Positions 19,273-26,499 of a stretch of DNA of 64,000 nucleotides are shown piece by piece; the stretch's first letter is position 1, and the number at the start of each line of letters is the position of its first letter. Position numbers and translations under genes: made by a program. The notes below the pieces were generated by a model. The model had not been told where the DNA came from. It searched no databases and saw only the letters and a list, made by a program, of their open reading frames with translations. The stretch covers positions 1-64,000 of the forward strand of contig NZ_FOBF01000006.1 in assembly GCF_900109355.1 (NCBI RefSeq), in the 5' to 3' direction. This DNA comes from Nonomuraea pusilla. Lineage in GTDB: Bacteria; Actinomycetota; Actinomycetes; Streptosporangiales; Streptosporangiaceae.

Positions 19273-19983
19273 TCAGGCGAACAGGACGTGCGGGTGCATG
19301 CCGTCCACCAGGCCCATGTCCGGCGGGTGGACGCTGTAGCCCAGCATGCGGCGCAGGCGCGGCGACACCATGCGGGCCACGTCACGCCCGGGTGAGAGCG
19401 TGAACGCCTCCCGCGTGCGCAGCCACGGCTCGCAGTAGTGGGCGGTGACGGTGAGGCCGGCCGGGCCGTGCTCCGGCGTGGCGGCCCTGCCGTGCCAGAG
19501 GGTGCCGAGCAGGACGGCGCACGAGCCGGGCGGCGGGTTCAGCGGCACCCCCGGCGCGTCGGGCGTGCGGCCCTCCGGCCAGCGGTGGCTGCCCGGCCAG
19601 ACGGTGAGCGGGGCTCCGGGGGAGACCGTCCACAGGGCGGCGACGGACAGCGCGGGACGCGGGCGGCGCAGCGGGTAGTGCCGGTCGTCCGGGTACGGCT
19701 TCCGCGCGGGCGCGCCGCCCCGCGTCTCGACCACCTCGACCTGGGAGAGCAGGAAGTTGGGCAGGAGGAGGCGGTCAAGCAGGGCGAGCACGGCGGGGTG
19801 CTCGATGAGGTCGTCCAGGACGCGGGTGTGGTTGAGCACGCCGAAGGCGTGCCTGACCGGGTGCGACGGGAAGGTCGTGAGCAGCGGCGCGAGCCGGTCG
19901 CGGACGTCGCGCCTGGCCGGGTCGGGCAGCAGGCCGGGCAGCACGAGGAAGCCGTCGCGGTGCAGGGCCGTCATGGGCGTCAC
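19273..19983 (-). CDS. phytanoyl-CoA dioxygenase (PhyH)-like protein
   Basis: A 236-residue protein of the Fe(II)/2-oxoglutarate PhyH fold: LHRDGFLVLPGLLP at the start, VAALWTV, VWPGSHRWPEGR and the distal iron histidine in LLGTLWHGRAAT. The region where the HxD iron motif normally lies reads KPYPDDRHYPL; against homologues that read HxDD there, the histidine appears to be tyrosine while the aspartate stays. If so, the iron site is altered. The GTG start overlaps the TetR stop (GTGA), so the gene is translated with the regulator. Substrate unknown. Confidence 0.8.
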   Translation of the reverse strand: MTPMTALHRDGFLVLPGLLPDPARRDVRDRLAPLLTTFPSHPVRHAFGVLNHTRVLDDLIEHPAVLALLDRLLLPNFLLSQVEVVETRGGAPARKPYPDDRHYPLRRPRPALSVAALWTVSPGAPLTVWPGSHRWPEGRTPDAPGVPLNPPPGSCAVLLGTLWHGRAATPEHGPAGLTVTAHYCEPWLRTREAFTLSPGRDVARMVSPRLRRMLGYSVHPPDMGLVDGMHPHVLFA

Positions 19984-20600
19984 GGCCGGGGCTCCCGCTC
20001 CGCCTGCGGCGCGGCGCCGAGGGCGGCCACGGTGAAGGCCCACACCTCGCGCACCACCTCGTCCAGGGCGGGGCGCGGGTCGCGCTCCAGCACGACGGTG
20101 AAGATGGCGCGCATGCCGCCGACGACGCCCGACGCCAGCAGTTCGGGGTCGCGGCCGGGCGCGAGCGCGCCCTCGGCCTGGCCGGCGGCCACGTGCTTGA
20201 CCCCCAGCTCGACGACCTGGCTGAAGCAGCGGGCCTCCATCGCGGCCACCTGCGCGTCGCCGACCATGCGGCCGAGCACCACCGGCGCGAGCGGGTCGCG
20301 GTAGACGCGCTCGACCCAGGTGACGACCTGCGCCCGCCAGCGGTCGAGCCACGTCTCGCCCTCGAACCCGGTCAGCACGGTGTCGGCCACCAGGCGGTCG
20401 TAGAAGTCGCCGAGCAGCGCGCTCATCAGCCCGCTGCGGGTCTCGAAGTAGCGGTACGGCAGCCCGACGCTCACACCGGCCCGCCTCGCGACGGCGGCGA
20501 CCTCGACGTCCCCCGTCTCGATCAGCTCGGCGGCGGCGGCCTCGAGCAGCTTGTGGCGCGTCGCCTCGGCGCGCGCGGACAGGGAATCCACGGCCACCAT
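19980..20600 (-). CDS. TetR-family autoregulator co-transcribed with PhyH-like gene
   Basis: A 206-residue TetR protein with EATRHKLLEAAAAELIETGDVEVAAVARRAGVSVGLPYRYF as DNA-binding part and a TetR C-terminal region (VYRDPLAPVVLGRMVGD). The promoter is unusually clear on the minus strand: TTGACG (-35), a 17-bp spacer that is exactly a palindrome, then TAACAA overlapping the ATG at 20600. With that -10, transcription would begin just inside the open frame, so the GTG at 20591 may be the real, leaderless start. The PhyH-like gene follows with a GTGA overlap. Confidence 0.9.
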   Translation of the reverse strand: MVAVDSLSARAEATRHKLLEAAAAELIETGDVEVAAVARRAGVSVGLPYRYFETRSGLMSALLGDFYDRLVADTVLTGFEGETWLDRWRAQVVTWVERVYRDPLAPVVLGRMVGDAQVAAMEARCFSQVVELGVKHVAAGQAEGALAPGRDPELLASGVVGGMRAIFTVVLERDPRPALDEVVREVWAFTVAALGAAPQAEREPRP

Positions 20601-20628
20601 TGTTAGTTGAGTTCAACTCAACCGTCAA
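20600..20628 (-). promoter_or_regulatory. promoter with TetR operator filling the -35/-10 spacer
   Basis: On the minus strand TTGACG (20628-20623) and TAACAA (20605-20600) are 17 bp apart. The spacer 20606-20622 is GTTGAGT, TGA, ACTCAAC: a perfect 7-bp inverted repeat. Binding there would exclude RNA polymerase. The stop codon of the upstream ArsR-rhodanese gene (20618) lies inside the palindrome. Confidence 0.85.
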
Positions 20629-21265
20629 GCCGGTGCCCCGACCGCCGCCAGCCCGTCAGCCCCCCTTCCAGCGAACGGGCGTGGAACCCGTGCCCGGCCA
20701 GCAGCCGCACCGCCCGGGGCGAGACCGCGCAGTACGGCCCCCCGCAGTACGCCACGATCTCGGCGTCGCGCGGCAGCTCCGCCAGGCGGTCCTCCAGCTC
20801 GGCCAGCGGAACCGACACCGCGCCCGGGATGTGGCCCTCGGCGTACGCGGAGGCCGAGCGGACGTCCACCACCACCGTGCCGGGATCGGCCAGGCGGGCG
20901 GCCAGCTCGGCGGCCGTGACGCCCTCCGCCGCGCCCAGCCGGTCGCGCACCGCCGCCCGCAGGTCCGCCAGCCGCTCGTGGGCGAACCCCTGCAGCAGCC
21001 CCAGGAACCGCGACACCTGCTCATCGGCCAGCCGGTAGCGGACCCTGGTGCCGTCCTTCCTGGACGTCACCAGGTGGGCGGCGCGCAGCTGCTGGAGCTG
21101 GGCCGAGGTGTTCTTCAACGGCACCCCCGACGCCTCGGCCAGCTCCTCGACCGTGCGCTCGCCCTGGTCGAGGACGTCGAGCAGGCGCAGCCGCACCGGG
21201 CTGGCCAGAGCCTTGCCGATCCGGGCGAGCTGCTCGTAGACCGGCTCCTCCGCGAACCTGGGCAT
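20618..21265 (-). CDS. ArsR-type regulator fused to rhodanese domain
   Basis: A 215-residue two-domain protein. Residues about 10-90 are an ArsR winged helix (IGKALASPVRLRLLDVLDQGERTVEELAEASGVPLKNTSAQLQQLRAAHLV). Residues about 115-205 are a rhodanese domain (VVVDVRSASAYAEGHIPGAVSVPL) with the active-site cysteine in AYCGGPYCAVS. Such fusions are thought to sense sulfane sulfur or thiol stress. The ATG at 21265 overlaps the cupin stop (TGATG), so the two form an operon, probably autoregulated at the palindrome 21773-21792. Confidence 0.92.
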   Translation of the reverse strand: MPRFAEEPVYEQLARIGKALASPVRLRLLDVLDQGERTVEELAEASGVPLKNTSAQLQQLRAAHLVTSRKDGTRVRYRLADEQVSRFLGLLQGFAHERLADLRAAVRDRLGAAEGVTAAELAARLADPGTVVVDVRSASAYAEGHIPGAVSVPLAELEDRLAELPRDAEIVAYCGGPYCAVSPRAVRLLAGHGFHARSLEGGLTGWRRSGHRLDG

Positions 21266-21756
21266 CACACCATGAACTGGTCGTGCCGGCGGTACAGCTC
21301 GGTCCACTCCTCCGGCGAGAGCTCCCGCCCCGCCGCCCGGACCTCCGCCAGCGTCTCGAAGTACTCCTCCCGGGGGGCTCCCGGCGTGAACAGGATGAGC
21401 ATCGAGGCGGGCTCGGACGACTCGTTGCCGAAGGCGTGGATGCCGCCCTCGGGGACGTGCAGGAAGTCGCCCGGCACGCCGTCCACCCACCGCTTGCCGT
21501 CGTAGAGACGCACCGTGCCGGACAGCACGTAGAACGACTCGGTGAACGAGCGGTGGAAGTGCGGCGACGCGCCGCCCGTGCGGGGGCCCATCTCCCACCG
21601 GTACAGGCCGTACGCGCCGCCGGTGGAGCCGCCGGTGCCGAGGTAGTGGACCCGGGTGCCGCTCGGCATCGTCAGCTCGGGCGGGGTGGAGGCCGGGCGG
21701 AACGTGCCGGACGCCTCGCCGGTGTCGCCGAGATAGCGGGGCTGGGGGTAGGACAT
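21265..21756 (-). CDS. cupin-domain protein
   Basis: A 163-residue single-cupin protein. Motif 1 reads PHFHRSFTESFYVLSGTVRLYDG (metal ligands H, H, E) and motif 2 reads PEGGIHAFGN. It could be a small dioxygenase, an isomerase or a binding protein; nothing in the sequence decides. GAGAGGAGAAG precedes the ATG. First gene of a two-gene operon with the ArsR-rhodanese regulator, so it is the probable effector of that switch. Confidence 0.9.
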   Translation of the reverse strand: MSYPQPRYLGDTGEASGTFRPASTPPELTMPSGTRVHYLGTGGSTGGAYGLYRWEMGPRTGGASPHFHRSFTESFYVLSGTVRLYDGKRWVDGVPGDFLHVPEGGIHAFGNESSEPASMLILFTPGAPREEYFETLAEVRAAGRELSPEEWTELYRRHDQFMV

Positions 21757-21772
21757 GCGCTTCTCCTCTCAT

Positions 21773-21792
21773 ATTCCAAGGTTCCTTAGAAT
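21773..21792 (-). promoter_or_regulatory. putative ArsR operator at the cupin promoter
   Basis: ATTCCAAGG, spacer TT, CCTTAGAAT: 8 of 9 positions of the arms are complementary. It ends 16 bp before the cupin ATG, over the likely promoter, and is the natural site for the ArsR protein encoded in the same operon. Confidence 0.7.
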
Positions 21793-21940
21793 AAGGGTTC
21801 TAGGAGCGCTCGGGAGGTCAGGGCCGGGGCGGGAGGGGCCGGCCATGGCACCAGGGCCGCCGTGGTGCGCGGCCCCGCATGCTGGCGCGGCCCCGCGTGC
21901 CGGCGCGGTCGCGCGCGGTCGCGCGCGGCCGCCTCGGTGG

Positions 21941-22675
21941 TCAGCGGGGCTGGGCGTGGCGTTCGGTGAAGGACAGGATGCGGCGCCAGGCGTCCTGGCA
22001 GGCGTCCTCCCACTCCGCGTACGAGCGGTCGAAGAACGAGTGCGGCGCCCCGTCGTAGACCACGGTCTCGTGCTCGGTGCCGACCCGGTCCAGCGCGGCC
22101 GTGAACGCGTCGAAGTCGTGCGGCGTCGAGACCCTGTCCGCCCCGCCGCGCAGCAGGAGCAGCGGCGCGCCAGGCCCGGACTCCGGCTCGCCGATGACGC
22201 GCAGCGCCCCGTAGAAGCCGACGCCGCCCGCCAGGCCGTTGCCCTCCATGGCCTGCCGCCACGACTGGGCCCCGCCGAAGCAGAAGCCCACGGTGAACAC
22301 CGGGCCCCGCCCCGCCAGCGCCTCGGTCGCGGCCCGCGCGTCCAGCCTGACCTGGTCGTTGGTGACCTGCTTCAGGTGTCGCTGGTACTCGAAGTCGTCG
22401 CCCCGGTCGCCGAGTCCGGCCGTGCGGCCGAAGTAGTCGATGGCCAGCGCGTGGAAGCCGGCCTCGGCGAACCGGACCGCGAGATCGCGGTAGAACGGGT
22501 GCAGGCCGCGGACGTCGGGCAGGATCACGACCGCCCGGCCGTTCGGCTCGGCGGGCTCCGCGCGGTAGGCGAGGAACCGGTTGCCGTCGGCGGACGTCAG
22601 CACCGTCTGCTCGTGCGCGGCCACCGGGCCCCGTACCGGCGGGGCGGGCGGCCTGCTGTCAGTGGAGTGGCACAT
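21941..22675 (-). CDS. dienelactone hydrolase family protein
   Basis: An alpha/beta-hydrolase of about 244 residues with the DLH nucleophile elbow GFCFGGAQSW (cysteine nucleophile), an aspartate in RGGADRVSTPHDF and the catalytic histidine in GAPHSFFDRSY. The early AVVILPDVRGLHPFYRDLAVRFAEAGF is typical of the family. It hydrolyses lactones or esters; the true substrate is not evident. The ATG at 22675 has GGTGAGG upstream and is preferred to an ATG four codons earlier. The 148 bp between its stop and the cupin operator is GC-rich (GCGGTCGCGCGC direct repeats) without a gene. Confidence 0.88.
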   Translation of the reverse strand: MCHSTDSRPPAPPVRGPVAAHEQTVLTSADGNRFLAYRAEPAEPNGRAVVILPDVRGLHPFYRDLAVRFAEAGFHALAIDYFGRTAGLGDRGDDFEYQRHLKQVTNDQVRLDARAATEALAGRGPVFTVGFCFGGAQSWRQAMEGNGLAGGVGFYGALRVIGEPESGPGAPLLLLRGGADRVSTPHDFDAFTAALDRVGTEHETVVYDGAPHSFFDRSYAEWEDACQDAWRRILSFTERHAQPR

Positions 22676-22834
22676 GACCCTCACCATGCCCCGAGGCCGG
22701 GGCCCCTACCCAGCCGGACGGGCGGCCCCGCCCGGAGTGCCGTCGTGACCGGCGGGCCGCGCCGGATCTTGCCGTACGGGCGCCTGGCTCAGAGGATCGG
22801 GGGTAGCCGCAGCACACCGTGGAAAGGAACCCGC

Positions 22835-23848
22835 ATGCCGGACCAGCCTCTCGACCAGCCCGCCGGTCTCCCGGCCGGCCATCCGGGCCACCACCCCAAC
22901 CTCGACCCGGAGTTGCGTGCCGCGCTCGAACGCATGCCACTGCCCGCCGTCGACCTGGCCTCGCTGACGTACGAGGAACTGGCCGCGCAGCGCGCCCAGA
23001 TCAACGCGCTGATGGCGGAGGCAGCGCCGCCCGGCTCCCGGGTGGCCGTCGAGAACCGCCTCGTCCCCGGCCCCGAGGGGCAGCCGGACGTGCGCGTACG
23101 CGTCTACCACCCGGCGGACGCCGCGCCCGGCGCGCCCGGCCTGTACTGGATCCACGGCGGAGGCATGATCTTCGGCGCGCCGGAGGCCGACGACGCGCTC
23201 ATGGTCGAGTACGCCGAGCGCCTCGGGGCCGTGGTGGTCTCGGTGGACTACCGGCTGGCGCCCGAGCACCCGCACCCGGCCCCCGTCGAGGACTGCTACG
23301 CCGGCCTGGCCTGGACCGCCAAGAACGCCGCCGAGCTGGGCATCGACCCGGCGCGGCTGGCCCTCGGCGGCATGAGCGCGGGAGGCGGGCTGGCCGCGGC
23401 CACCGCGCTGCTCGCCCGCGACAGGGGCGGCCCCGCCCTGGTGCTCCAGCTCCTCGTCTGCCCGATGCTGGACGACCGCAACACCACGCCGTCCAGCCAC
23501 GCCTTCGCCGAGGCGATCGTCTGGGACAGGTCCGCCAACCTCTTCGGCTGGCGCGCGCTGCTCGGCGACGCGGCGGGCGGCGACGACGTCTCCCCGTACG
23601 CCGCGCCCGCCAGGGCCTGCGACCTCACCGGGCTGCCGCCCGCCTTCGTGGACGTGGGCGAGCTGGAGGTCTTCAGGGACGAGTGCGTGGACTACGCGCT
23701 GCGGCTCGCGCAGGCCGGGGTGTCCACGGAGTTCCACCTGTACCCGGGGGCGTTCCACGGCTCCGACATGTTCGTGCCGGAGGCGGCGCTGAGCAGGAGG
23801 TCCAGGGAGGCGAGGCTGTCGGCGCTCGAACGCGCCTACCGGACGTGA
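22835..23848 (+). CDS. alpha/beta-hydrolase, hormone-sensitive-lipase type esterase
   Basis: A 337-residue cytoplasmic esterase. The HSL signature is complete: oxyanion motif IHGGGMIFG, VDYRLAPEHPHPAPVED, nucleophile GMSAGGGLAAATALLARD, the acid in VGELEVFRDECVDYA and the histidine in YPGAFHGSDMF. It acts on small carboxyl esters by family knowledge. ATG at 22835 with GGAAAGGAA upstream; the same frame is open far upstream but has no coding character. Divergent from the DLH gene. Confidence 0.93.
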   Translation: MPDQPLDQPAGLPAGHPGHHPNLDPELRAALERMPLPAVDLASLTYEELAAQRAQINALMAEAAPPGSRVAVENRLVPGPEGQPDVRVRVYHPADAAPGAPGLYWIHGGGMIFGAPEADDALMVEYAERLGAVVVSVDYRLAPEHPHPAPVEDCYAGLAWTAKNAAELGIDPARLALGGMSAGGGLAAATALLARDRGGPALVLQLLVCPMLDDRNTTPSSHAFAEAIVWDRSANLFGWRALLGDAAGGDDVSPYAAPARACDLTGLPPAFVDVGELEVFRDECVDYALRLAQAGVSTEFHLYPGAFHGSDMFVPEAALSRRSREARLSALERAYRT

Positions 23849-23925
23849 CAGGGTTCCGGTCGCTCCTGACGTCCCCATGAACGCCGTCACGCCGATGCTG
23901 ACGATCCCGACGGCGACAGGCGGCC

Positions 23926-25086
23926 GTGCCCGGCGTGAAACGGCCCTCTCTCAGGGCGAGCAGGAGGAGCATCCTGGACCGTATGCGACTGCCGTCACTT
24001 CCCAGCGCCTCTCGTGCTCGCCGTACAACTCGCTGGCGTCGTCGGCGGGCCGGGCGCCCGGTGCGGTTGATGCCCGTCAGTCTGGCCTTGGCCGTCGCCC
24101 TCGTCCTGGCGGCGTCGGCGGCGGTGGGCCTGATCGCTCTGGCGCTGTCCCAGCTCGGCGCGGTGAACCTGGCATCCGTCCGGCCCACCACGACCGAGGT
24201 GCTGGAGATCGTCAAGATCGCCCTGGCGGTGGTGGCCGGCGTCGGCGGTGTGGTCGCCCTGGTCGTGGCCTATCGCAAGCAACGGATCAGTGAGGCAGGG
24301 GAAAGCCGTGAGCAGGCCAAGCTGTTCAACGAGCGCTTCGCCACCGCCGCCGGCAGGCTCGGCGACGACTCGCCCGCGGTCCGCCTGGCCTCCGTACACG
24401 CGTTGGCCGCGCTTGCCGACGATTGGGAGGGAGGCCGGCAGATGTGCGTCGACGTGCTGTGCGCCTGTCTGCGGATGCCGTCGGCCCCTGAACCCGATGC
24501 CGTCGCCGATCCGGCCGCCCACACCTCCTGGCGGGGCATGCGCGAGGTCCGTTTGACCATCTGGCGTCTGATCGCCGCCCATCTCAAGGCCGATGCCTCC
24601 ATCCCGTGGCACGGCGCCGACCTGGACTTCACGGGCGTCACCATCGATCACACCGTCAACTTCGCCGGTGCGGTCCTCCCCTCCGGCGTCGTACGGTTCA
24701 GCGGCGCGAAGTTCCTCGGCGGCCTGATCCGGTTCGATCAGGCGGAGTTCTCCGGCGGCTCGGTGTTGTTCGGGGGAGCCGAGTTCTCCGGCGGAGGCGT
24801 CTACTTCTACAGCGCGCGGTTCTGCGGCGGCATGGTCGGGTTCGACAGGGCGCGCTTCTCCGGGGGGACGGTCGGTTTCGGCAAGGCGGAGTTCTCCGCG
24901 GGCGTGGTCGGTTTCGGCGGGGCGAAGTTCTGCGGCGGCACTGTTCGGTTCGACGCCGTAGCGGACTGGTCGCATCCGCCCGCCGATCTACCCGCGAACG
25001 CCCCCGGTCTGGTGCTTCCCCCGTCGCCCGCGGCGCCGCTCCCGGACCCCGGGCCGCTGTCCGGCGCGGACATCGGCCCGCCGTGA
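23926..25086 (+). CDS. membrane-anchored pentapeptide-repeat protein
   Basis: About 386 residues. After a very basic N-terminus there are two hydrophobic segments (around residues 48-72 and 92-112) joined by a short loop with EIVK. A soluble alpha-helical part follows (AKLFNERFATAAGRLGDDSPAVRLASVHALAALADDWEGG), then about 14 pentapeptide-like units of the type A(D/E)FSGG, making a right-handed quadrilateral helix. Proteins of this layout are numerous in actinomycetes and have no settled function. The start is uncertain: GTG 23926 gives the longest form, ATG 23983 or 24070 are alternatives. A potassium channel gene follows. Confidence 0.85.
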   Translation: MPGVKRPSLRASRRSILDRMRLPSLPSASRARRTTRWRRRRAGRPVRLMPVSLALAVALVLAASAAVGLIALALSQLGAVNLASVRPTTTEVLEIVKIALAVVAGVGGVVALVVAYRKQRISEAGESREQAKLFNERFATAAGRLGDDSPAVRLASVHALAALADDWEGGRQMCVDVLCACLRMPSAPEPDAVADPAAHTSWRGMREVRLTIWRLIAAHLKADASIPWHGADLDFTGVTIDHTVNFAGAVLPSGVVRFSGAKFLGGLIRFDQAEFSGGSVLFGGAEFSGGGVYFYSARFCGGMVGFDRARFSGGTVGFGKAEFSAGVVGFGGAKFCGGTVRFDAVADWSHPPADLPANAPGLVLPPSPAAPLPDPGPLSGADIGPP

Positions 25087-25239
25087 CGAAGGTCCTCACG
25101 ATCCCCCTGCCCACAGGACCGGGGACCTGACGCCCGCCTGACGTTGACCGGCCCCTTGTGGGACGCCAGGCGGTGGGGTGTATTTATGGGGTTTGTCTGG
25201 TTATCGTGTCGGGCATCGGCGGTGACCGCAGGAGGCAGC

Positions 25240-26283
25240 GTGCCGATCTTCTTAGCCCGCCTGCTCGCCCGCATCGCGGCCCTCGGCACCTGGTGGACGC
25301 CCGTGATCGTCTTCACCCTGGTGTTCGCCACGAGCTGGCCGCTGATGGCGCTCGCCGAACCCGGCGGCAGCGCCGTCGTCCAGCCCGCCAACTACTGGTG
25401 GTACTTCGTCGTCACCGCCGCCACCGTCGGCTACGGCGACCTGTACCCGGAGTCGGCGGCCGGGCACGCCGTCGGCGCGTACGTCATCGTCGGCGGCATC
25501 GCCACACTCACCACGGTGTTCACCAGGCTCGCCGGCGCCATGGAGCGCGCCAGAGGACGAAGGATGCGAGGTGCCGTCACCGTGGACTCTTCCGGCCACA
25601 TCGTGCTTCTCGGCTACACCCCTGGACGTACCGAGCAGATGGTGGAGGAACTACTCGCCGACGGCACCAGCCGGATCGTCCTGTGCGCCTGGGACGACGT
25701 CGCCACCCACCCCATGCCCGCGTACGGCGAGCAGGTGCTCGCGTTCGTGCGCGGCGACCTCACCGACGAGGCCGTGCAGCGCAGGGCCGGGGTGCACCGG
25801 GCGTCCAGCGTGCTCGTGGACGCGCGCGACGACAACGAGGCCCTCGCCGTCGCGCTCACCGCCGACCACGTGGCGCGGGGCGCCCACCTCGTCGTCGCGC
25901 TGCGCGACCTCGGAAGGGCCAGGCACCTGCGGTACGTCCGCGACTCGCTGCGCTGCGTCCAGTGGCACGGGACGCACCTCATCACCGAGGAGCTGAAGGA
26001 TCCCGGGCTGACCGAGGTGTACACGGAGCTGATGACCCACGGGGGCGCGGAGACGTACTCGGTGCGGCTGCCGGACGCCTTGGGCCCGGTGGAGGCCGGC
26101 CACTGCCACGCCACGCTGGGGCGCCGCTTCGGCGCGACCCTCCTCGCCGCCCGGTCGGGCGACGCGCTGCTCGTGAACCCGGCGTGGGAGAGCGAGCTTC
26201 CCGCGGGGGCGGTGCTGTACTACGTCGGCGACCGCCGCCTCACACCCGAGGAGATCGGCGGCGCCCTCCGCCCCGGCCCCTGA
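25240..26283 (+). CDS. two-TM potassium channel with RCK (TrkA-N) domain
   Basis: A 347-residue ion channel subunit. Helix TM1 (TPVIVFTLVFATSWPLMALA), pore helix and filter (VVTAATVGYGDLYP), TM2 (AVGAYVIVGGIATLTTVFTRLAG), then a cytosolic RCK domain whose Rossmann start is HIVLLGYTPGRTEQMVEELL. By family, four subunits form a K+ channel gated by a ligand bound at the RCK ring; the GYTPG variant of GxGxxG makes the ligand uncertain. The GTG at 25240 has GGAGG four bases upstream; a longer open frame from 25144 lacks such a site. Confidence 0.93.
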   Translation: MPIFLARLLARIAALGTWWTPVIVFTLVFATSWPLMALAEPGGSAVVQPANYWWYFVVTAATVGYGDLYPESAAGHAVGAYVIVGGIATLTTVFTRLAGAMERARGRRMRGAVTVDSSGHIVLLGYTPGRTEQMVEELLADGTSRIVLCAWDDVATHPMPAYGEQVLAFVRGDLTDEAVQRRAGVHRASSVLVDARDDNEALAVALTADHVARGAHLVVALRDLGRARHLRYVRDSLRCVQWHGTHLITEELKDPGLTEVYTELMTHGGAETYSVRLPDALGPVEAGHCHATLGRRFGATLLAARSGDALLVNPAWESELPAGAVLYYVGDRRLTPEEIGGALRPGP

Positions 26284-26499
26284 GCCCACCCGGGAACTCG
26301 CCAGGCCACCGACGGGCGTCGTTCGCGCCGCGGCCCGGGAGACCGGGGCGGGGGGCGGGCGTCAGCGGCGTCGGGGCCGGGGAGACCGGGGCGGGCCGGT
26401 GGCAGGCGTGAGCGATGCCGGGGCGGGGAGATGGGGCGGGGTGGCGGCGGCCGTGAGCGGCGTCGCGGTCCCGGAGATCGGGCGGGGTGGTGGCGGGAG
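26284..26499. other. gene-free GC-rich spacer
   Basis: Between the channel and the CHAP gene, which converge. Contains loose repeats of GGGGAGACCGGGGCGGG and GTGAGCGGCGTC. I see no convincing gene or terminator. Confidence 0.5.

Noticed and set aside
21786..22262. Open frame downstream of the cupin promoter on the minus strand
   Set aside because: Shadow of the dienelactone hydrolase gene in another frame, running into GCGGTC direct repeats.
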